Shown here in pieces: positions 1-8,382 of a stretch of DNA of 64,000 nucleotides; positions within the stretch are counted from its first letter, which is position 1, and every line of letters starts with the position of its first letter. Source of the DNA: Lysobacter sp. Root494. GTDB lineage: Bacteria; Pseudomonadota; Gammaproteobacteria; Xanthomonadales; Xanthomonadaceae. The stretch lies in the NCBI RefSeq assembly GCF_001427225.1, contig NZ_LMFH01000001.1, positions 428,206 through 492,205 on the forward strand. Direction: 5' to 3'. A program made the position numbers and the translations under genes. The notes beneath the pieces were generated by a model that was not told where the DNA came from, did no database searches, and was given only the letters and a program-made list of their open reading frames with translations.

Positions 1-27
1 GCTAGCGATAGCCGCAGCGCCCCGCGC

Positions 28-33
28 TACACT
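28..33 (+). promoter_or_regulatory. possible -10 element close to the lptM start
   Basis: TACACT resembles a sigma-70 -10 hexamer and ends only six bases before the lptM ATG. If it is used, the transcript would start at or almost at the start codon (leaderless). No clear -35 element is visible in the 27 bases before it. A very similar GCGCTACACTCC string lies before the M1 peptidase gene at about 45237. This is inference from pattern only. Confidence 0.3.
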
Positions 34-39
34 CCCCGC

Positions 40-306
40 ATGAACCAGACACTCCGTATCGCCTTCATCGCCGCCTCCCTGGCCCTGCTGGCCGGCTGCG
101 GCAACAAGGGCCCGTTGGTACTGCCGACGCCGCCCGCACCGATCGACCCAGCCACCGTCCCGGAAACCCCGGCGGAAGCCACGCCCGCAGAAACGCCAGC
201 CACCGAGCCCGCGGTCGAAGGCACCGAAACACCCCCGGCGGAAACGCCTGCAGAAACACCCGCCGAACCCGCGACACCGCCCGCCGATGACGACGGGAAT
301 GGCTGA
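40..306 (+). CDS. lptM: LptM/YifL-type lipoprotein (LPS translocon maturation chaperone)
   Basis: This is a small outer-membrane lipoprotein of 88 residues. It has a type II signal peptide ending in the lipobox LLAGC, with Cys20 the predicted lipidated residue. The conserved motif CGNKGPL follows, as in LptM (YifL). In enterobacteria LptM helps the LptD/E lipopolysaccharide translocon mature. The rest, about residues 28-88, is a Pro/Ala/Thr/Glu-rich tail of repeated ETPAE-like units, longer than in the roughly 67-residue E. coli protein and probably disordered. The gene directly precedes and overlaps dapF, the same order as yifL-dapF elsewhere. The family call rests on the lipobox, the motif and synteny. 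Confidence 0.85.
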   Translation: MNQTLRIAFIAASLALLAGCGNKGPLVLPTPPAPIDPATVPETPAEATPAETPATEPAVEGTETPPAETPAETPAEPATPPADDDGNG

Positions 307-1195
307 AGCCGCTTCGTCGTCCGCCACGCCCGCAACGCACGGCGCGCGCGCGTTGCGCTTCAGCAAGATGCACGGCGCGGGCAACGACTTCGTCGTGATC
401 GACCTGCGCGACGGCAACACCACGCTCGACGCCGCGCTGTGCCGCGTGCTTGGCGACCGCCACATCGGCGTGGGCTGCGACCAGATCCTCACCATCGAAG
501 CACCGCGCAGCGCCACCGCGGTGGCGAGTTACCGCATCTGGAATTCCGATGGCTCGCTCGCGCGCCAGTGCGGCAACGGCGCTCGCTGCGTCGCCGCGTG
601 GCTGCTGCGCGAAGGCACGGCAAAAGGCGATGCTTTCGAGGTCGACAGCCCGGTCGACACCCACCACGTCACGCGCCTGGCCGACGGAAGCTTCCACATC
701 GCCATGGGCGTGCCGCGCTTCGCACCGCAAGACGTGCCGCTGCGCGGCTTCGCGCAAATGCAGGACGAGTACACGCTGCAAATCGGCAGCGAGAGTTTCC
801 GCTTCGGTGCCGCCTCGATGGGCAACCCGCACGTCGTGCTCGAAGTCGCCGACATCGCCACTGCTCGCGTCGAAACCATCGGCCCGCTGCTGCAATCCCA
901 ATCCGTATTCCCCGATAGCGCCAACATCGGCTTCGCCCAGGTCGAATCGCGTGACCGCATCCGCCTGCGCGTGTACGAACGCGGCGCCGGCGAAACGCTC
1001 GCCTGCGGCAGCGGCGCCTGCGCGGCCGCCGCGGTGCTGATGAAGCGAGGCCGCGTCGATCGCGAAGTCACCATCGCCTTGCCGGGCGGCGAACTGCGCA
1101 TCGCATGGCCGCGCAACGATGCGCCGATCACCATGGCCGGACCGGCCGCCTTCGTCTTCGAAGGCAACTTCCTGACAGGAGCAGTGCCCGCATGA
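287..1195 (+). CDS. dapF: diaminopimelate epimerase
   Basis: DapF interconverts LL- and meso-diaminopimelate without a cofactor, supplying meso-DAP for peptidoglycan and the precursor of lysine, in the cytoplasm. The 302-residue product carries both catalytic-cysteine motifs: QCGNGARC (Cys95) and ACGSGAC (Cys240). The substrate loop KMHGAGNDF is near residues 27-35. The gene overlaps the end of lptM, and its stop overlaps the next start (ATGA), so it looks translationally coupled in lptM-dapF-DUF484-xerC. The start is uncertain: ATG at 287 or at 299 would both fit, each giving a short Ala/Thr-rich leader before the conserved domain. Confidence 0.95.
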   Translation: MTTGMAEAASSSATPATHGARALRFSKMHGAGNDFVVIDLRDGNTTLDAALCRVLGDRHIGVGCDQILTIEAPRSATAVASYRIWNSDGSLARQCGNGARCVAAWLLREGTAKGDAFEVDSPVDTHHVTRLADGSFHIAMGVPRFAPQDVPLRGFAQMQDEYTLQIGSESFRFGAASMGNPHVVLEVADIATARVETIGPLLQSQSVFPDSANIGFAQVESRDRIRLRVYERGAGETLACGSGACAAAAVLMKRGRVDREVTIALPGGELRIAWPRNDAPITMAGPAAFVFEGNFLTGAVPA

Positions 1196-1866
1196 CAGAC
1201 GTGACGGAAAAACTCGGCGCGCACGAAATCGCCGCGTGGCTGCGGCGCCATCCCGGTTTCCTCAAGCAGTTTCCCGACCTGGCGCTGAGCCTCGTCGTGC
1301 CGCGCGACGAGGGCCCGGCCGCGTCACTCGCCAGCTACCAGCTCGACGTACTGCGCGACAAGAACCGCGAACTCGCGCGCCGCCTGCAGGAACTGTTCGG
1401 CAACGCGCAGGAAAACGAGCGCCTCGCCGTGCGCACGCACCAGCTCACGCTCGCACTGCTGAAGCAGGACAACGCCGCCGACACCTTGCGCGCGATGGCG
1501 GCCACGCTCAGCGAAGACTTCAACGGCGACCTCGTGCGCATCGTGACGTTCGCGTCGGTGCCCGGCATGGAAGAAGCCGACTGGTTGCAGCACATTCCCG
1601 CCGATGACGCGCGCCTGCACGCCTTCCGCGACTGCATCGCCGACAGCGAACCGCTGTGCGGCCGCCTGCAACCGGAAAAGAACGCGGTGCTGTACGGCAT
1701 CCGCGCCGAAGAAGTGCAGTCGAGCGCGCTGCTGCCGGTGCCGGGCGTGGGCCTGGTGGCGGTCGGCAGCCACGATGCGAACCGCTTCTTCCCCGGCATG
1801 GGCACGCTGTTCCTGCGCATGATGGGCGAGGCGCTGGGCGTGGCGTTGCAGAGGTATGTGCGTTAA
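1192..1866 (+). CDS. DUF484 family protein (YigA-like)
   Basis: This is a 224-residue cytoplasmic protein of the DUF484 family, which has a GAF-like fold and no established biochemical activity. The N-terminus (about residues 8-35) has the conserved [15 protein letters not shown] segment. A helical, probably coiled-coil stretch follows ([14 protein letters not shown]), then a GAF-like C-terminal part. The ATG overlaps the dapF stop by four bases (ATGA), which selects this start over in-frame upstream ones inside dapF. The order dapF-DUF484-xerC is also that of E. coli dapF-yigA-xerC, so the protein is often suspected of working with XerC, but that is only guilt by association. Confidence 0.9.
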   Translation: MTDVTEKLGAHEIAAWLRRHPGFLKQFPDLALSLVVPRDEGPAASLASYQLDVLRDKNRELARRLQELFGNAQENERLAVRTHQLTLALLKQDNAADTLRAMAATLSEDFNGDLVRIVTFASVPGMEEADWLQHIPADDARLHAFRDCIADSEPLCGRLQPEKNAVLYGIRAEEVQSSALLPVPGVGLVAVGSHDANRFFPGMGTLFLRMMGEALGVALQRYVR

Positions 1867-2137
1867 CGCTTTTGTTCGTCATTCCCGCGAAGGCGGGAAT
1901 CCCGTCTTCGTTCTTGCTCGTCATTCCTGCGAAAGCAGGAATCCAGCGACTTTGGTTTTGATGTGTCCGCATAGAAGCAAGAGCAGAGGCACTGGATGAC
2001 CAGCGCTTCGCGCTGTGGAAAAGCGCTTCCTGCTTTCGCAGGAATGACGAGCAAAAGCAACGACAAAACAGGCAAGCAAAAGCGAAAGGACGAGATTCCC
2101 GCTTTCGCGGGAATGACGAGCACAAACGGCGATCACC
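1867..2137. repeat. cluster of four palindromic REP-like repeats (family A)
   Basis: Four copies of a 24-bp imperfect palindrome separate DUF484 from xerC. The core is CGTCATTCCCGCGAA plus GGCGGGAAT. Two copies run forward (1877-1900, 1919-1942) and two run reversed (about 2026-2049, 2095-2118), so the whole stretch can fold on itself. Further copies of this family occur at 4077-4186, 39783-39888 and 40645-40906. No gene is visible here. Confidence 0.85.
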
Positions 2138-3013
2138 ATGTCCGCAGTTGAAGACTTCCTCGCCTACCTCGCCGTCGAACGGCAGATGTCCCCGCACACC
2201 CTCGACGCGTACCGTCGCGATCTCACCGCCGTCGCCGCGTGGGCCGCCGACAAAGGCCATGGCGACATCGCCACCCTGCACACCGAACAGCTGCGCGGCT
2301 TCGCCGCCGACGAACACCGCCGCCAGCAATCGCCCAAGAGCATCCAGCGCCGCCTCTCCGCATGCCGCAGCTTCTACACCTGGCTGCTCAAGCACGGTCG
2401 CATTGCCGCCAATCCCGCCGCCTCGATCCGCGCACCCAAAGCGCCACGCAAGCTGCCGCAGGTGCTCGATCCCGACGAAGCCAAGGCGCTGGTCGAAGTT
2501 CCCACCGACGCACCGTTGGGCCTGCGCGATCGCGCGTTGCTGGAGCTGTTCTATTCCTCCGGCCTGCGCCTGAGCGAACTGTGCGCATTGCGCTGGCACG
2601 ATCTCGATCTCGAAGACGCGCTCGTCACCGTGATCGGCAAGGGCCGCAAGCAGCGCAGCGTCCCGCTCGGATCGCACGCACGCAACGCCTTGCACGAATG
2701 GCGCGCCTTCACCGGCGCTACGAACGACTCGCACGTCTTCCCTGGCCGCAACGGCGCGATCACCCCGCGCGCGATCCAGCTGCGCGTGCGCCAGCTCGCG
2801 CAGCAGCAAGGCCTGTTCAAGCGCGTGCACCCGCACCTGCTGCGCCATTCCTTCGCCAGCCACATCCTCGAATCTTCCGGCGACCTGCGCGGCGTGCAGG
2901 AACTCCTCGGCCACGCCGACATCGCCACCACGCAGATCTACACGCACCTGGATTACCAGCACCTCGCCAAGGTGTACGACGCGGCGCATCCGCGCGCGAA
3001 GCGGAAGAAGTAG
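2138..3013 (+). CDS. xerC: site-specific tyrosine recombinase XerC
   Basis: XerC acts with XerD at the dif site to resolve chromosome dimers. The 291-residue protein has an N-terminal SAM-like core-binding domain (about residues 1-90) and a C-terminal catalytic domain (about 105-285). All catalytic residues are present: Arg144 (SSGLRLSEL), Lys168 (GKGRKQR), His233 and Arg236 (HPHLLRHSF), His259 (LLGHADI) and the nucleophile Tyr268 (TQIYTHLD). The length matches the family. It follows DUF484 as in many proteobacteria, but here a 271-bp block of palindromic repeats separates them, so XerC may be transcribed apart from dapF. XerC rather than XerD is chosen from context. Confidence 0.93.
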   Translation: MSAVEDFLAYLAVERQMSPHTLDAYRRDLTAVAAWAADKGHGDIATLHTEQLRGFAADEHRRQQSPKSIQRRLSACRSFYTWLLKHGRIAANPAASIRAPKAPRKLPQVLDPDEAKALVEVPTDAPLGLRDRALLELFYSSGLRLSELCALRWHDLDLEDALVTVIGKGRKQRSVPLGSHARNALHEWRAFTGATNDSHVFPGRNGAITPRAIQLRVRQLAQQQGLFKRVHPHLLRHSFASHILESSGDLRGVQELLGHADIATTQIYTHLDYQHLAKVYDAAHPRAKRKK

Positions 3014-3035
3014 CCGCGCAGTGAAGCTGATGACC

Positions 3036-3303
3036 CTTCGCCCCGCTTGCGGGGAGAGGGACAGCGTTGCGCAGCAACGCAGGGTGAGGGGCGGAGCACC
3101 GCGTTGCTATGCAGAAGAAGCAACCGCAAGGGCGCCCCTCACGCTCCAAGGGTGCTTCCTCCGGCGCGTCGCCCTGCGGGCACCTTCTCCCCGCAAGCGG
3201 AGAAGGATGAGAGTTCCCCGCATCCATGTCGCCGTTTCATTTCCCCTCGCCCCGCTTGCGGGGAGAGGGACAGCGTTGCGCAGCAACGCAGGGTGAGGGG
3301 CGG
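3036..3303. repeat. intergenic repeat family B (two 56-bp direct copies plus inverted elements)
   Basis: Between xerC and hslV lie two near-identical 56-bp direct copies, 3039-3094 and 3248-3303. Each begins CGCCCCGCTTGCGGGGAG and ends GGGTGAGGGGCGG, with an internal hairpin GCGTTGCGCAGCAACGC. Between them, 3118-3210 carries related inverted elements (CCTTCTCCCCGC, GCGGAGAAGG). A related element sits at 50750-50845. The stretch 3304-3462 shows no gene. Confidence 0.8.
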
Positions 3304-3472
3304 TCGTGCAACCCTTCCCGCAGCCCTGCCTTGCAAACACAAGGTGAAGGAACACCCTCTCCACAACCCGTCGCGCACCATCGCGGCCATGCGCAAAAAA
3401 ACGGCATGACTTCCCACCCGCTTGAACCCCAGCGCACCGCCCCCAATTCCGGTGGACCCCACGGAGAAACCC

Positions 3473-4024
3473 ATGGATCCCAGCCGCAACCCCGATGTCT
3501 TCCACGCCACGACGATCGTGTCCGTGCGCCGCAACGGCCGCGTCGCCGTCGCCGGCGATGGCCAGGTCACGCTCGGCCACACGGTGATGAAGTCGAACGC
3601 GCGCAAGGTGCGCCGCCTCGGCCGCGACAGCCAGGTGCTCGCCGGGTTCGCCGGCGCGGCCGCCGATGCATTCACGCTGTTCGAACTGTTCGAAGCCAAG
3701 CTCGAAAAGTACGGCCAGCTCACCCGCGCTGCCGTTGAACTGGCGAAGGAATGGCGTACCGAACGCCGCCTCGGCAAGCTCGAGGCGTTGCTCATCGTCG
3801 CCGACAGGGAAACCTCGCTGATCGTCGGCGGCACCGGCGACGTGATCGAACCCGAAGACGGCATCGTCGCGATCGGCTCCGGCGGCCCTTACGCACTCTC
3901 GGCTGCACGCGCACTCGCCGCGCACACCGAACTCGATGCGAAAGCCATCGTCACCGAAGCGCTCAACATCGCCGGCGACATCTGCATCTACACCAACCGC
4001 AACATCGTGGTGGAAGAGCTATGA
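3473..4024 (+). CDS. hslV: ATP-dependent protease subunit HslV (ClpQ)
   Basis: HslV is the peptidase of the HslUV protease, a two-tiered hexamer with an N-terminal threonine nucleophile, acting in the cytoplasm. The 183-residue product has a 12-residue leader ([12 protein letters not shown]) before TTIVSVRR, where the E. coli enzyme has only the initiator Met. Thr13 is therefore the predicted catalytic residue after processing. Conserved stretches include [13 protein letters not shown] and [11 protein letters not shown]. The ATG at 3473 is chosen because GGAG at 3463-3466 lies six bases upstream and the family begins MDPS; a longer frame to 3422 adds only Pro-rich sequence. hslU follows after a repeat-containing gap. 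Confidence 0.95.
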   Translation: MDPSRNPDVFHATTIVSVRRNGRVAVAGDGQVTLGHTVMKSNARKVRRLGRDSQVLAGFAGAAADAFTLFELFEAKLEKYGQLTRAAVELAKEWRTERRLGKLEALLIVADRETSLIVGGTGDVIEPEDGIVAIGSGGPYALSAARALAAHTELDAKAIVTEALNIAGDICIYTNRNIVVEEL

Positions 4025-4076
4025 AGTCCGAAGTCACAGTCATTGCAGCGCAGCTGTTGTCGCGGTTGCCGTTGCT

Positions 4077-4186
4077 TGTCATTCCCGTGAAGGCGGGAAT
4101 CCAGTGACGTTGTTCCGCCCATAAATTCCCGAAGCTCGAATCCAAAAACGCCAAGTCGCTGGATTCCCGCCTACGCGGGAATGACG
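4077..4186. repeat. inverted pair of family A palindromic repeats between hslV and hslU
   Basis: A forward copy (4077-4100) and a reversed copy (4163-4186) of the 24-bp palindrome CGTCATTCCCG...CGGGAAT face each other across about 60 bp. They lie inside what would otherwise be a compact hslVU operon, so any hslVU transcript would carry a large foldable element before the hslU start at 4216. Confidence 0.8.
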
Positions 4187-4215
4187 AGCAAAAACTCCCG
4201 ATTCCCGAGCCCACC

Positions 4216-5613
4216 ATGTCCCCCAAACCCGATACCACCTCCTCCACGATGACCCCGCGCGAAATCGTGCAGGAGCTCGACAAGCACATCGTCGGCCAGC
4301 ACGCTGCCAAGCGCGCCGTCGCCATCGCACTGCGCAACCGCTGGCGCCGCATGCAGCTCGCTCCCGAGCTGCGCGACGAGGTGATGCCCAAGAACATCCT
4401 GATGATCGGCCCCACCGGCGTCGGCAAGACCGAGATCGCGCGCCGCCTCGCCACGTTGGCGAATGCGCCGTTCGTGAAGGTCGAAGCCACGCGCTTCACC
4501 GAAGTCGGTTACGTCGGCAAGGACGTCGAGCAGATCGTGCGCGACCTCGCCGACACCGCGGTGAAGATGTACCGCGAGCAGGCCAAGCAGCGCGTGCGCA
4601 CGCAGGCCGAGGAGCGCGCCGAAGACCGCATCCTCGAGGCGCTGCTGCCGCGCCGCGCGGTGACCCTGTTCGGTTTCCAGGGCGATCCGGAAGGCGTGCA
4701 GAACGACGACCCGCCGAAGGAATCCGAAGCCGACGACAAGACCCGCGCCAAGCTGCGCAGGCAACTGCGCGCGGGCGAGCTCGACGATCGCGAGATCGAG
4801 ATCGACTTCGCCGTGAACGTCGGCGTCGACATCATGGCGCCGCCCGGCATGGAGGAAATGGGCCAGCAACTGCGGCAGATGTTCTCGCAGGTGGCCGGCG
4901 GCAAGACGCACAAGCGCACGCTCACGATCAGGGCCGCCCGCACCCAGCTGATCGAAGAAGAAGCCGGCAAGCTGGTGAACGAGGAAGACGTGCGCGCCGC
5001 CGCGGTGGAAGCCTGCGAACAGCACGGCATCGTCTTCATCGACGAGATCGACAAGGTCGCCCGGCGCAGCGACTCCAACATGGTCGGTGGCGACGTCAGC
5101 CGCGAAGGCGTGCAGCGCGACCTGCTGCCGCTGGTCGAAGGCTCCACCGTCAGCACCAAGTACGGCTCGGTGAAGACCGACCACATTCTTTTCATCGCCT
5201 CGGGCGCGTTCCATCTTGCCAAGCCGTCCGATCTCATTCCCGAACTGCAGGGCCGCTTCCCGATCCGCGTCGAACTCGGTGCGCTGAGCAAGGACGACTT
5301 CGTCCGCATCCTCACCGAACCCAAGGCCGCGCTGACCACGCAGTACGTCGAACTGCTCAAGACCGAAGGCGTCTCGCTCGAGTTCGCCCCCGACGCCATC
5401 GACCGCCTCGCCGAAATCGCCGCGACGGTGAACGAGCGCCAGGAAAACATCGGCGCCCGCCGCCTGCACACCGTGCTCGAACGCCTGCTCGACGTCCTCA
5501 GCTTCGAAGCCCCCGACCGTGACGGTTCATCGATAACCATCGACCGCGACTATGTCGACAAGCACCTCAACGAACTGGTGAAGGATCCGGACCTGAGCCG
5601 GTACATCCTCTGA
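4216..5613 (+). CDS. hslU: ATP-dependent protease ATPase subunit HslU (ClpY)
   Basis: HslU is the AAA+ unfoldase that feeds substrates into HslV. The 465-residue protein has Walker A GPTGVGKT (residues 65-72), the pore loop GYVG (98-101), an intermediate domain (about 110-245), Walker B IVFIDE (272-277) and the AAA+ small domain. It ends in DLSRYIL, the C-terminal tail that inserts into HslV. The length is slightly above E. coli (443). It is paired with hslV 191 bp upstream. A degenerate copy of codons about 345-395 is found 6 kb downstream at about 11698-11845. Confidence 0.96.
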   Translation: MSPKPDTTSSTMTPREIVQELDKHIVGQHAAKRAVAIALRNRWRRMQLAPELRDEVMPKNILMIGPTGVGKTEIARRLATLANAPFVKVEATRFTEVGYVGKDVEQIVRDLADTAVKMYREQAKQRVRTQAEERAEDRILEALLPRRAVTLFGFQGDPEGVQNDDPPKESEADDKTRAKLRRQLRAGELDDREIEIDFAVNVGVDIMAPPGMEEMGQQLRQMFSQVAGGKTHKRTLTIRAARTQLIEEEAGKLVNEEDVRAAAVEACEQHGIVFIDEIDKVARRSDSNMVGGDVSREGVQRDLLPLVEGSTVSTKYGSVKTDHILFIASGAFHLAKPSDLIPELQGRFPIRVELGALSKDDFVRILTEPKAALTTQYVELLKTEGVSLEFAPDAIDRLAEIAATVNERQENIGARRLHTVLERLLDVLSFEAPDRDGSSITIDRDYVDKHLNELVKDPDLSRYIL

Positions 5614-5642
5614 ACCCTCAGTCCACCTCCCGGCGGCTTCTC

Positions 5643-5699
5643 TTGCCCTTCGCCACGGGCGAAGGCAAGGGTACCCATAGTGCCGAGCACTGCTCGGCA
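5643..5699. terminator. two stable inverted repeats between convergent hslU and res
   Basis: Two hairpins lie in the 156-bp gap between the converging genes. One, at 5643-5669, pairs CTTGCC and TTCGCC with GGCGAA and GGCAAG. The other, at 5681-5699, has perfect 9-bp arms (TGCCGAGCA / TGCTCGGCA) with a one-base centre. Neither has a clear T-tract, so they may be bidirectional transcription barriers rather than textbook intrinsic terminators. Confidence 0.4.
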
Positions 5700-5769
5700 C
5701 GCTGTCGCTTCGTCATGTTCCACGGTGCCAAGCGTTGCCCGGCACAATGTGGCGATAGGTCATGTCTTC

Positions 5770-8382
5770 CTACAACGTCGCCAGAATTGACGCCCAGTCA
5801 CGCTGCTTGGGCATGACGAAGTGGAATTTTTCTCCGGCACGTCGCGCCCACAGGGCACCGATGTGCCGCTTCTCGGCCTGGTCCTTGTCGTCGTACAAAT
5901 GAGCGCCCTTGTATTCGATGACCAGGAAGTGGCCGTTTTCCATCCGCACCAGGAAGTCGGGATAGAAGCGATGTTTCGAGGTCGGCAATGAGAACGCGCC
6001 GGGCTTGCGCTCCACGTTGCGGATCCAGTCCTTCACGCCCTTCAGTTCGTTGGCGATGAAATTCGCGCACTCGAATTCCTCGCCCTGCGACTTGAGGTTG
6101 CCGATCTGTGGGAAGAAGTGCTTCGGCAAACTCACGTAGCCGTTGTACTGCCAATCCCAGGCGTAGCGCCCGGACGAGTAAACGCATTGCAGGCGTTCGT
6201 CGGCGCTCAAACGCTCCTCGTCCTGTAGCAGGGAAAGGAAGCGCTGCTTGTGCCCCGTCGCGCGCGCCGAGCCGATGCGTGCGACCAGCACGTCACGCAG
6301 GCGCCCCTTGCGGTAGGCCAACTCGTCCATTGCGAAGCCGCGCGTATCCAGCAGGTGACGCAGTGCGCCCGACAGCCATCCCGCGATCTCATCCGGATCG
6401 ATGTCCGCGCGGATCACGCGCTGTTCCAGCCACCACAGCAGGTCGGCTTCGCTGGCCGACTCGCGCACGCCGAACAGGCCCATCTGCACCTGCAGCCGTT
6501 CCAGCGAATCGAGCTTCAACTTGCCGGCATCACTCATTCCCAGGCGCTTGCGCTGCAATTCCTCGAACTGGCGCGGGAAGGCGGTTTCGTCCAGTAGCGA
6601 GTCGACGTCAGCCAAGGCCAGCGTGCCTTCCAGATCCGGCGCATCGTCCAGATCGCCCAGCCAGTCGCCCTGCTTCCATGCCAGCAAGGGCAGGGCGAAG
6701 CTTTCGCCCTGCTCGGAAGGCGTTTTCTCGAGCGGCCCGGCAGGCGAGAGCAATCGGGCGAAGGCGTTCTCGGCCGCTTGTACCGCAGCCTCGGAGGGCA
6801 TCGCGGCTTTCAGTGCCTTTTGCTCGGCGGGCGACCACTCTCCGCGCAAGGTCAGGCTGCCGGTTTCCGGTGAAACATCCAGCTTGTTTTCGATGCGCTT
6901 GCGCACCGTATCCAGGGCCTGGCTGAAATCAGGCAATTGCACCCGGCCTTGATTGACCGGCAACTCGATGCTGACGCTCTGCTGGCTGCGCAACAGGTCC
7001 TCTTCCTTCGGGTCCGGCGTGTGGATCAGGTCCTTGACGTCCTGCCGTTCGAAGCCCGCATGTACCAGGCCATCGCGCAGCGTGTTGGCCACGGCGAGGA
7101 TGTTGGTGGAGACCGCAAACGCGTAGGCGCGGTTCAATTCGTCGTGCTGCTTACGCCGTACATTCGGCATGCGCAGCACTCGGCCGAGGATCTGTTCCAG
7201 TGCAGTTTGTGTGCTGCTTCCACGGAAGCTCAACAATACATAGGCCTCAGGCCAATCCCAGCCTTCGCGCAGCTTGTCGGCGGTGATGACGAAGCGCAGT
7301 TTGGCCGGATCGATGCCATCGAGTTCATCCACGCCGGTGGCAGAGCGCGCGATCTGTTCGGCGGGAATGCTGAAGTCGTCCAGCAAGGCCTGCCGGACCT
7401 TGTCGACCGTCATCGCATCCGGGTTGCCTTGCTGCTGGCGCTCGGCCTGCAACAGCATGATCGGACGCAGTGCTTCGCCGGTCGTTTGCTTCTCCGCATC
7501 CGCCGCTACCTGCAGGCGGTCCAGGCAGGCGATGGCCTCGCGCAGTGCGATGCGCCAGTCGCCATGCGCGGCCATGTCCACCGGCAGCTTGATCATGTCC
7601 TCGCCCTGCAGCGTAGACGCCGACACCGAATACAGCACATTGGACGGCTGGTTCAGACGATCCGGCGTGGCGGTCAGTTCCAGCACCGCGCACGGGTCCA
7701 GCCGTGCCAGCGTGTCGAAGGCCAGATCGGTACCCTGGTTGTGCGCCTCGTCGATGATCACGAAGGGCCGGCGCAGCTTCAGCGCCTCCACCAGCGACCA
7801 GCTTGGCTGCTCGACGCCACGGAAGTGTTCCATCAGCGCGCCGTTCGGCTTGTACACGGCGAGCCGCGTAGTGTCTTCCTGCTTGAACGCCTGCATGGTG
7901 GCGACGACTACCGTGTCCTGGCTGTCGAACACAGAAGGCGGCGTCGACAGGGCTTCGTCGATGTCGAGCACGGCGACGTCACCGAGTTCGGCGCGCAATT
8001 CGTCATGCAGCAGTTCGCCCGGCGTGCGCAACACGCGCAGGGTCTGCGTGCGGATGGCGTCGCTGGGAACCAGCCATAACGTCAGGCTGGTTCCCGCCGG
8101 CAGCAGCCTGCGCTTGAAGCGGGCGATGGCATGGCCGCCGATCAGGGTCTTGCCACCACCCGTGGGGATGCGCAGGCAGACCACGGGCACGTCGGCTTCG
8201 GCCAATGCGGTTGGCGCGTGATACGGAATCTTGAGCTTGAAGTGCTGCTGCGTGCATTGCTCGAAGGCGTCGCGGCTGGCGTTGCGCGTGCCGGGCGTGG
8301 CTTCATTCGCAGCCTTGTAGGCAAGCAGGAAACCTTCCCAGGCGTCGAGGACCTGGTCCTGATACTTCTTCAGCAGGCTCAT
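5770..8382 (-). CDS. type III restriction-modification-like restriction subunit (Res): SF2 helicase plus PD-(D/E)XK nuclease
   Basis: Res proteins translocate on or remodel DNA with ATP and cleave when paired with their Mod partner. The 870-residue product has Walker A RIPTGGGKT (residues 71-79), DEAH box IIDEAHN (Asp211-His214), the helicase motif LTATPDR, and a C-terminal helicase half with the arginine-finger-type segment QILGRVLRMPNVRR. A nuclease signature is near the C-terminus: YPDF...VIEYKG, with Asp809, Glu823 and Lys825 matching PD-ExK. Its ATG overlaps the mod stop by four bases, so the two are translationally coupled. All key motifs are intact. It could be a related defence helicase-nuclease rather than a classical EcoP1I-type Res. 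Confidence 0.9.
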   Translation of the reverse strand: MSLLKKYQDQVLDAWEGFLLAYKAANEATPGTRNASRDAFEQCTQQHFKLKIPYHAPTALAEADVPVVCLRIPTGGGKTLIGGHAIARFKRRLLPAGTSLTLWLVPSDAIRTQTLRVLRTPGELLHDELRAELGDVAVLDIDEALSTPPSVFDSQDTVVVATMQAFKQEDTTRLAVYKPNGALMEHFRGVEQPSWSLVEALKLRRPFVIIDEAHNQGTDLAFDTLARLDPCAVLELTATPDRLNQPSNVLYSVSASTLQGEDMIKLPVDMAAHGDWRIALREAIACLDRLQVAADAEKQTTGEALRPIMLLQAERQQQGNPDAMTVDKVRQALLDDFSIPAEQIARSATGVDELDGIDPAKLRFVITADKLREGWDWPEAYVLLSFRGSSTQTALEQILGRVLRMPNVRRKQHDELNRAYAFAVSTNILAVANTLRDGLVHAGFERQDVKDLIHTPDPKEEDLLRSQQSVSIELPVNQGRVQLPDFSQALDTVRKRIENKLDVSPETGSLTLRGEWSPAEQKALKAAMPSEAAVQAAENAFARLLSPAGPLEKTPSEQGESFALPLLAWKQGDWLGDLDDAPDLEGTLALADVDSLLDETAFPRQFEELQRKRLGMSDAGKLKLDSLERLQVQMGLFGVRESASEADLLWWLEQRVIRADIDPDEIAGWLSGALRHLLDTRGFAMDELAYRKGRLRDVLVARIGSARATGHKQRFLSLLQDEERLSADERLQCVYSSGRYAWDWQYNGYVSLPKHFFPQIGNLKSQGEEFECANFIANELKGVKDWIRNVERKPGAFSLPTSKHRFYPDFLVRMENGHFLVIEYKGAHLYDDKDQAEKRHIGALWARRAGEKFHFVMPKQRDWASILATL

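Noticed and set aside
65..901. Long minus-strand frame opposite lptM and dapF
   Set aside because: It mirrors the dapF codon pattern, is Arg/Ala/His-rich with no motif, and dapF on the plus strand is certain.
1867..2137. Possible CRISPR array from repeated palindromes
   Set aside because: Copies face each other in both orientations with irregular spacing and no uniform spacers; no cas genes are present.
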